Source: Alphaproteobacteria bacterium (GTDB lineage Bacteria > Pseudomonadota > Alphaproteobacteria > Micropepsales > Micropepsaceae). Taken from it: 45,484 bases of DNA. Positions 41,555-45,484 of this stretch are shown here, in pieces (positions within the stretch are counted from its first letter, which is position 1; every line of letters starts with the position of its first letter). The stretch is taken from NCBI GenBank assembly GCA_013140995.1, contig JABFRX010000107.1, positions 1 to 45,484 of the forward strand, in the 5' to 3' direction. The notes under the pieces were generated by a model that was given only the letters and a program-made list of their open reading frames with translations, ran no database searches and was not told the DNA's origin. A program made the translations under genes and the position numbers.

Positions 41555-41743
41555 AGAGCCAAAGCACCCTACGACGACTTTTGACGAAATCGCGACTTCC
41601 ATATCGTCAGCAGGGTTCGAGCCGGTATCCGGATCGTCGTCCTCGACCATCGCGTCGATTTCGCGGGCTTTTTCGATGATGAAAGCGAGTTTTTGAACGG
41701 GAAGCGCCATTGCGAGTTCCATGACCTCGCTCCGGATTCGCAT
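41543..41743 (-). pseudogene. Truncated DUF3775 gene joined to tRNA remnant
   Basis: A 66-codon frame whose N-terminal part (LAFIIEKAREIDAMVEDDD and DTGSNPADD) is the start of a DUF3775 protein, a small family of unknown function that usually runs to about 130 residues and ends in WLGRGD-like sequence. Here the homology stops after about 48 codons; the last dozen residues (KVVVGCFGSLIT) are junction sequence and the stop is the TAA inside the tRNA anticodon loop. So the gene was cut at or near the tRNA fragment. An alternative Met lies seven codons in. Confidence 0.7.
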
Positions 41744-41783
41744 TGTCCGGACAGGTTTCTACCTACACCCCGCTATAGGGGCC

Positions 41784-41797
41784 TTGACGCTCATCAA
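41784..41797 (+). promoter_or_regulatory. FNR/FixK-type box TTGAC-N4-ATCAA (distal, phasin-like gene)
   Basis: TTGACGCTCATCAA matches the CRP/FNR-family pattern TTGA(T/C)-N4-(A/G)TCAA. It is centred 36 bp upstream of a second, weaker box, and 99.5 bp before the phasin-like start codon. Two other genes downstream have similar dyads. Confidence 0.65.
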
Positions 41798-41819
41798 AGT
41801 CACGAAGCGGCTCTCGTTA

Positions 41820-41833
41820 TTGACCTGGCGCAA
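41820..41833 (+). promoter_or_regulatory. Imperfect FNR/FixK-type box (proximal, phasin-like gene)
   Basis: TTGACCTGGCGCAA has a perfect left half-site and an imperfect right half (CGCAA for RTCAA). Its centre is 63.5 bp before the start codon at 41890, close to the 64.5 and 65.5 bp seen at the two other genes in this cluster, which supports it despite the mismatch. The -10 region is weak (GATGAG at the expected place). Confidence 0.5.
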
Positions 41834-41889
41834 GTCGCTTCCCTGCCCCACATGCGATGAGTGGGCTCCCCAGCCCGCCGGAGACCCAC

Positions 41890-42240
41890 ATGAAGCACCA
41901 CAAACCCAGCCAGTTTCACGAAGACACGCCTTTCGCGGCGCCTATGACCGAAGTCTTCGGCAAGGGCGCATCCATGTTCGGTCGTAGCTTCGCAACGCTG
42001 CAGAAGGAAGGCCTGCGCTTTTTCAACCAACGCCTCGAGGACAACGTAAAGGCCGCCGAGGAGTTCGGCTCGTGCAAGAGCCTGCCCGACCTGTTCGCCG
42101 CGCAGCAGAAATGGTTCGCTGGCATGACCAGCGCCTATGCCGAGGAGTGGCAGCGCTGCAGCGAGTTGATGAGCGATACGATGCGCGACACGGGCGAGGA
42201 GGCCGCGCACGATCGGCCGCGCCCCGACGAGACGCGCTAG
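41890..42240 (+). CDS. Phasin-family protein
   Basis: A 116-residue helical protein. GRSFATLQKEGLRFFNQRLEDNVKAAEEFGSCKSLPDLFAAQQKWFAGMTSAYAEEWQRC is the pattern of Phasin_2-type proteins that coat polyhydroxyalkanoate granules or act as general cytoplasmic helpers in alphaproteobacteria. GGAGA lies seven bases upstream of the ATG. No PHA synthase is in the window. The promoter region carries FNR/FixK-type boxes, so expression at low oxygen is expected. The HemG-like flavodoxin gene follows by 28 bp. Confidence 0.75.
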   Translation: MKHHKPSQFHEDTPFAAPMTEVFGKGASMFGRSFATLQKEGLRFFNQRLEDNVKAAEEFGSCKSLPDLFAAQQKWFAGMTSAYAEEWQRCSELMSDTMRDTGEEAAHDRPRPDETR

Positions 42241-42268
42241 TGGCGGACACTGTTCGGGAACGACATCC

Positions 42269-42826
42269 ATGAGATTTCTTGTGCTTTACGGTACGACCGA
42301 AGGGCAAACGCGGAAGATCGCCGATTTCGTCACGACGAAGCTGAAGGATAGAGGCGATATCGTCGCCATGATCGATGCGGCCGATGTCCCATGGGATATG
42401 CGGCCGCAAGATTACGATGCGGCGATCCTGGCGGGATCGCTGCACGCGGGGGTCTATCAAACGCCGCTGATCCATTTCGCGCGCAAGCACCATGAGGCGC
42501 TCAACAACATGCCGACCGCCTTTCTTTCGGTTTCGTTGTCGGCGGGCCGCAAGGACGCCGAGGACCTGAGGGGCATGACGGCCTGCGCCGATCGCTTCCA
42601 AAAAGATTCCGGCTGGAAGCCCAGCGAAGTTCATCACGTCGCCGGCGCCTTCCGCTTTGCGGAGTACGACTTCTTCAAGCACTGGATGATGAAGGTCATC
42701 GCTTGGGAACGCGGCATGAAGACTGCCGGCGTGGTCGAGCTTGAGCTCACGGATTGGGATGCGCTCCGCCACATAGTCGGGTCGTTTCACGAGCGTGCCG
42801 CTGCAGCCCCGAAGCATGCCGCATGA
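42269..42826 (+). CDS. HemG-like flavodoxin-domain protein
   Basis: A 185-residue FMN-binding protein. MRFLVLYGTTEGQTRKIADFV (phosphate-binding loop near residues 8-14) and YDAAILAGSLHAGVYQTPLIHFARKH, AFLSVSLSAGRKDAEDL and FKHWMMKVIAWERGM resemble quinone-dependent protoporphyrinogen oxidase HemG, which is 181 residues in E. coli. Protoporphyrinogen oxidation without oxygen would suit low-oxygen growth, but other flavodoxin roles are possible and no other haem genes are near. Probably in one operon with the phasin-like gene. Confidence 0.72.
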   Translation: MRFLVLYGTTEGQTRKIADFVTTKLKDRGDIVAMIDAADVPWDMRPQDYDAAILAGSLHAGVYQTPLIHFARKHHEALNNMPTAFLSVSLSAGRKDAEDLRGMTACADRFQKDSGWKPSEVHHVAGAFRFAEYDFFKHWMMKVIAWERGMKTAGVVELELTDWDALRHIVGSFHERAAAAPKHAA

Positions 42827-42868
42827 CGCCGGCACCGCGGATGCGTGTCGTGCGATCGGAACCGCTTC

Positions 42869-42882
42869 TTGACTAGGATCAA
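42869..42882 (+). promoter_or_regulatory. FNR/FixK-type box TTGAC-TAGG-ATCAA upstream of CBS gene
   Basis: A full match to TTGAY-N4-RTCAA, centred 64.5 bp before the start codon at 42940. A possible -10, GATACT, lies at 42903-42908, about 30 bp from the centre, close to the spacing used in class II FNR promoters. Confidence 0.75.
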
Positions 42883-42939
42883 CGATCCGCCACCCCTGCC
42901 GCGATACTTATACAGCAAATACCTGAGGCGGAGGCATCG

Positions 42940-43359
42940 ATGCGCAAACTGTCGGACATCGTATTTAACCAGCAACCGCTCACCATGCGGCCTAACCTAT
43001 GCGTCAAGGATGCCTGCGAAAGAATGCGCGAATCACGGGCAGGTTCCGTTCTTGTCACGGACGAACAAGGACGCCTGGTCGGCATCTTCACCGGCCGCGA
43101 CGCCGTTTGCCGGGTCGTCGCGGCAGGCAAGAACGCGGAGACGACGGCGCTCGCCGACGTCATGACCCCAAAGCCCACCACCATGGCGCCCGACACGACG
43201 GCCATCGAGGCTTTGCGCCTGATGTGGGACGGCGGCTTCCGCCACATCCCGATCGTCGATCGCGGCAAGGTGCTGGGTGTTGTGTCGCGTGGCGATTTCA
43301 AAGGGGCTGAGCGCGGCCGTCTCGAGGAAGAACGCGAGCTTTGGGAGCACCTGCGCTAA
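42940..43359 (+). CDS. Two-CBS-domain protein
   Basis: A 139-residue protein made of two CBS motifs. The first covers MRPNLCVKDACERMRESRAGSVLVTDEQGRLVGIFTGRD and the second TTMAPDTTAIEALRLMWDGGFRHIPIVDRGKVLGVVSRGDFKG. CBS pairs bind adenosyl nucleotides and sense energy or redox state. The end is a charged helix (ERGRLEEERELWEHLR). ATG 42940 has GGAGG five bases upstream. It has its own promoter with an FNR/FixK-type box, and such stand-alone CBS proteins are frequent members of FixK/FNR regulons. Confidence 0.9.
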   Translation: MRKLSDIVFNQQPLTMRPNLCVKDACERMRESRAGSVLVTDEQGRLVGIFTGRDAVCRVVAAGKNAETTALADVMTPKPTTMAPDTTAIEALRLMWDGGFRHIPIVDRGKVLGVVSRGDFKGAERGRLEEERELWEHLR

Positions 43360-43393
43360 GGTTCACGCCCCTGTAACAAATTCAGTTGCGCCA

Positions 43394-43407
43394 TTGACCT
43401 AGGTCAA
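43394..43407 (+). promoter_or_regulatory. Perfect FNR/FixK-type palindrome upstream of DUF2189 gene
   Basis: TTGACCTAGGTCAA is a perfect 14-bp palindrome fitting the FNR/FixK pattern. Its centre is 65.5 bp before the start codon at 43466, and CATAGT at 43430-43435 lies 32 bp from the centre, where the -10 element of a class II FNR promoter would be. Confidence 0.8.
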
Positions 43408-43465
43408 GGCTCGTTCCTTGTTGTGCGCACATAGTTTCCAAGCAAATGCCCTTGGGGAGTCCGCC

Positions 43466-44266
43466 ATGGCGAACGCCGAGTCCGTGCCACGCTGGGCAGC
43501 CCGGAGCCCGTTGGTGATCCATGCGCCCACGATGGACGATCCGTGGCGCTGGCTGGGGCGAGGCTGGGAAGATCTTTGGCGCAATCCGCTGTTGAGCCTC
43601 GGCTATGGCGCGGCCTTCGTCGGCATCGGTCTGCTCGTGACCGCGGGGCTTTGGGCGCTCGGACTTGAGTCGATGGCGCCGGCGCTCGCCGCGGGCTTCA
43701 CGTTGCTCGGGCCCGTGCTGGCGGTCGGACTCTATGAAATGAGCCGCCGGTACGAAGCCCGCGAGTCCGTCTCTTTGCGCGCAGTCGTCGCGCCTCGCGT
43801 GCCCTCGCCGCCGCAGTTCGCTTTCCTCGCCTTCGTGTTGATGTTTCTGTTCCTGATCTGGCTGCGGCTCGCGACGTTGAACTATGCGTTGTTCACGCAC
43901 GGAAGTTATGTACCGGTCCGCGACTTTCTCGATTTCGCGCTCAAGACCGAAGAGGGCTTGACGATGCTTGTCGTCGGCACGCTGGCCGGCGGCGCGCTCG
44001 CGGCTATTGCCTATGCGATCAGCGCGATCTCCGTGCCACTGCTGCTGCGCCACGACATCGACGTGCTGACGGCGATTTGGATCAGCGTTCAAACCGTGCT
44101 CAACCATCCGGGCCCAATGCTGCTTTGGGCATGGCTCATCGCGGTCCTGACCGCCATCGGCCTGGCCACGATGTTCCTGGGGCTGATCGTCGTCTTCCCG
44201 CTGATCGGACACGCGACCTGGCACGCCTACCGCACGATCGTGATCGGCGAAAGCTCACCGCCCTGA
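43466..44266 (+). CDS. DUF2189 integral membrane protein
   Basis: A 266-residue inner-membrane protein. The N-terminal WRWLGRGWEDLWRNPLLSLGYG is typical of DUF2189, followed by about six hydrophobic segments, including GLLVTAGLWALGLESMAPAL, FAFLAFVLMFLFLIWLRLATL and LLWAWLIAVLTAIGLATMFL. FAPxxHATWHAYR-like ending (VFPLIGHATWHAYRTIV) is also a family hallmark. Function unknown; the family is often found next to cbb3 oxidase genes and under FNR control. ATG 43466 is used; a TTG start upstream would enter the promoter. The last bases overlap the convergent ccoS. Confidence 0.85.
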   Translation: MANAESVPRWAARSPLVIHAPTMDDPWRWLGRGWEDLWRNPLLSLGYGAAFVGIGLLVTAGLWALGLESMAPALAAGFTLLGPVLAVGLYEMSRRYEARESVSLRAVVAPRVPSPPQFAFLAFVLMFLFLIWLRLATLNYALFTHGSYVPVRDFLDFALKTEEGLTMLVVGTLAGGALAAIAYAISAISVPLLLRHDIDVLTAIWISVQTVLNHPGPMLLWAWLIAVLTAIGLATMFLGLIVVFPLIGHATWHAYRTIVIGESSPP

Positions 44267-44410
44267 GTCCTCTTCGTCGTCGATCAAAACCCGGTGCGCC
44301 GCGCCGTCGAGATCGTCGTACTGGCCTGTTTTCAGCGTCCAGAAAAACACCGCGACGCCAAGCCCGCCCAGCACGATCGCGGCGATGGTGAGTACGAGAA
44401 ACGCGTCCAT
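44255..44410 (-). CDS. ccoS: cbb3-type cytochrome oxidase assembly protein CcoS
   Basis: A 51-residue single-pass membrane protein, short enough to be overlooked. The sequence opens MDAFLVLTIAAIVLGGLGV and continues with AVFFWTLKTGQYDDLDGAAH then RVLIDDEEDSGR, which is the CcoS/FixS pattern: one helix, then FxWxxxxGQxDDLxxxxxRxLxDD. CcoS helps assemble the copper and haem centres of cbb3 oxidase. It starts 2 bp after the ccoI stop and so belongs to the same operon. Its stop overlaps the convergent DUF2189 gene by 12 bases. Confidence 0.93.
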   Translation of the reverse strand: MDAFLVLTIAAIVLGGLGVAVFFWTLKTGQYDDLDGAAHRVLIDDEEDSGR

Positions 44411-44412
44411 GG

Positions 44413-45484
44413 TCAACCCCGCGAGAGCCTGAGTGCGTTCAGCATCACGATCAGCGAGGACGCCGACATGGCGACGGCAGCTATCAAAGGCGTGACCAGT
44501 CCCGCGGCGGCCAACGGCACGGCAAGTGCATTGTAGGCTGCCGCGAACGCGAAGTTCTGGAATACGATCCGCCGAGCGCTCCGCGCGACATCGACGGCCT
44601 CCGCGATCGGCCCCAGCGCGTCGCTCTGCAACACCATGTCGGCGGCCGCTTGACTTGCCTGCGCGGCCGCCGCCGGCGAGATCGACACATGGGCGAGCGC
44701 AAGCGCCGCCGCATCATTTAGCCCATCGCCGATCATGAGCGCCTTGTGCCCGCCGGCGCGGAGCGCCTCGAGCCGCTCGGTCTTTTGCTTCGGGTCGCTG
44801 AGGGCACGCCACGCTACAATCCCCGCCTGCCGCGCCACCGCTTCCGCGGGCACGGCGCGGTCGCCCGAGAGCATCTCGACGCCAAGCCCGCGGGCGCGCA
44901 ATGCGGCAACCGTCGAAGCTGCATCGGGCTTCACTCGATCTTCAAACGCGAAGCAAACCGGCGCCGCCGTTCCCTTCTTGAACCAAAGGTGCGTCGCATC
45001 GCCCGCGTCGTTCACGGCGACCCACGCCGCTCGGCCAAGGCGCATCGGCACGCCGTCGATGACTGCCTCAAGCCCTTCGCCGACCGTCTCGGTCACGCCT
45101 GCGGCCACGCCGCCTGGCCCTGCGGCCTCGGCCAGCGCACGCGACAGCGGATGTTTGCTGGCGCGCGCAAGCGACGCGGCAAGTTCAAGATCGCCGCGCG
45201 CAACGACCGCCGCATTCGCGAGTACAGGCCGCCCTACCGTCAATGTCCCCGTCTTGTCGAAGACGGCCGTATCGGCTTCGGCCAACCGCTCCAACGCGTC
45301 GCCGGATTTGACGAGCAGCCCAGCACGGAACAGACGGCTTGTCGCGACGATCTGCACGGCCGGCACCGCAAGCCCGAGCGCGCACGGACAAGTGACAATG
45401 AGCAGGGCAATGGCATTCGTCAGCGCCGCATAGACGCCGATCCTGAGCGTCCACCCGCCTATAAGCTCCGCCAGCGCGAGCCCG
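44413..45484 (-). CDS. ccoI: Copper-translocating P-type ATPase CcoI/FixI, 5' end off window
   Basis: Partial gene: the reading frame enters from the right edge and runs to a stop at 44413 (about 357 codons in the window). Motifs in order: the membrane CPC metal site in LLIVTCPCALGLAVP, the phosphorylated Asp in FDKTGTLTVG, HPLSRALAEA (HP motif), and MIGDGLNDAAAL (hinge), then the last membrane pair AAGLVTPLIAAVAMSASSLI. The CPC and HP motifs make it a P1B copper ATPase, and the ccoS partner makes the cbb3-oxidase maturation type most likely. The N-terminal metal-binding domain and the actuator are beyond the edge. Confidence 0.93.
   Translation of the reverse strand, partial: GLALAELIGGWTLRIGVYAALTNAIALLIVTCPCALGLAVPAVQIVATSRLFRAGLLVKSGDALERLAEADTAVFDKTGTLTVGRPVLANAAVVARGDLELAASLARASKHPLSRALAEAAGPGGVAAGVTETVGEGLEAVIDGVPMRLGRAAWVAVNDAGDATHLWFKKGTAAPVCFAFEDRVKPDAASTVAALRARGLGVEMLSGDRAVPAEAVARQAGIVAWRALSDPKQKTERLEALRAGGHKALMIGDGLNDAAALALAHVSISPAAAAQASQAAADMVLQSDALGPIAEAVDVARSARRIVFQNFAFAAAYNALAVPLAAAGLVTPLIAAVAMSASSLIVMLNALRLSRG

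Noticed and set aside
41510-41580. An intact or intron-split tRNA-Met
   Set aside because: The 5' half, D-arm and pairing acceptor strand are missing and the sequence before the anticodon loop belongs to the DUF3775 frame, so a remnant is a better reading.
1-45484. CRISPR arrays, insertion sequences, prophage genes, origins, riboswitches
   Set aside because: No regularly spaced repeats, transposase or integrase motifs, phage structural genes, DnaA-box clusters or recognisable riboswitch cores were seen on reading both strands.

Overview
The window is about 45 kb of GC-rich, densely packed bacterial chromosome, most likely from an alphaproteobacterium. The signs are FixK/FNR-type boxes beside ccoI/ccoS genes, a phasin, a TonB receptor next to TPR-sulfotransferase and 2-oxoglutarate (2OG) hydroxylase genes, and many ATGA/GTGA overlaps and GTG starts. 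The genus cannot be told from this sequence alone. No insertion sequence, phage module, CRISPR array or complete RNA gene was found.

Layout. 1-7.6 kb: metabolic and housekeeping genes (partial class III CoA-transferase, LemA plus M48 metallopeptidase, a coupled aldo/keto reductase and LLM flavin oxidoreductase divergent from a Gfo/Idh/MocA oxidoreductase and a GNAT acetyltransferase, and a small ABM-like protein). 7.7-16 kb: a full Opp-type peptide ABC importer, oppBCDF then two tandem oppA paralogues. Both binding proteins end in the same Trp-rich tail, conserved in protein but not at silent codon positions. 16-31.4 kb: the most unusual region. It holds a TPR protein with a C-terminal 2OG-oxygenase domain, a sulfotransferase-like protein, a PKHD-type hydroxylase, a TPR-aspartyl/asparaginyl hydroxylase, a large TonB-dependent receptor, a TPR-sulfotransferase, a class III cyclase-RDD membrane protein coupled to a TPR-glycosyltransferase-like protein, and a methyltransferase fused to a pyruvyltransferase-like domain. 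I read it as a candidate receptor-linked system that hydroxylates, sulfates and glycosylates something; that is inference. 31.5-41.5 kb: envelope and general genes (SppA, YpfJ-type metallopeptidase, polysaccharide deacetylase, two secreted unknowns, PadR plus HAAS/sensor membrane protein, PPK2, AlkZ-like winged-helix protein).

41.5-45.5 kb: a junction carrying the 3' part of an initiator-type tRNA-Met fused to a truncated DUF3775 gene, which looks like an integration or recombination scar. A probable micro-oxic regulon follows: phasin-like gene, HemG-like flavodoxin, CBS protein, DUF2189 membrane protein, and ccoS/ccoI for cbb3 oxidase assembly facing the other way. Four TTGAC-N4-type dyads lie in its promoters. 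One in front of each of three genes is centred 63.5-65.5 bp before the start codon, which suggests a shared FNR/FixK-type activator. The rest of the cbb3 locus probably lies beyond the right edge.

All coordinates and motifs were read by eye. No homology search or structure prediction was run, so family names rest on motif recognition.
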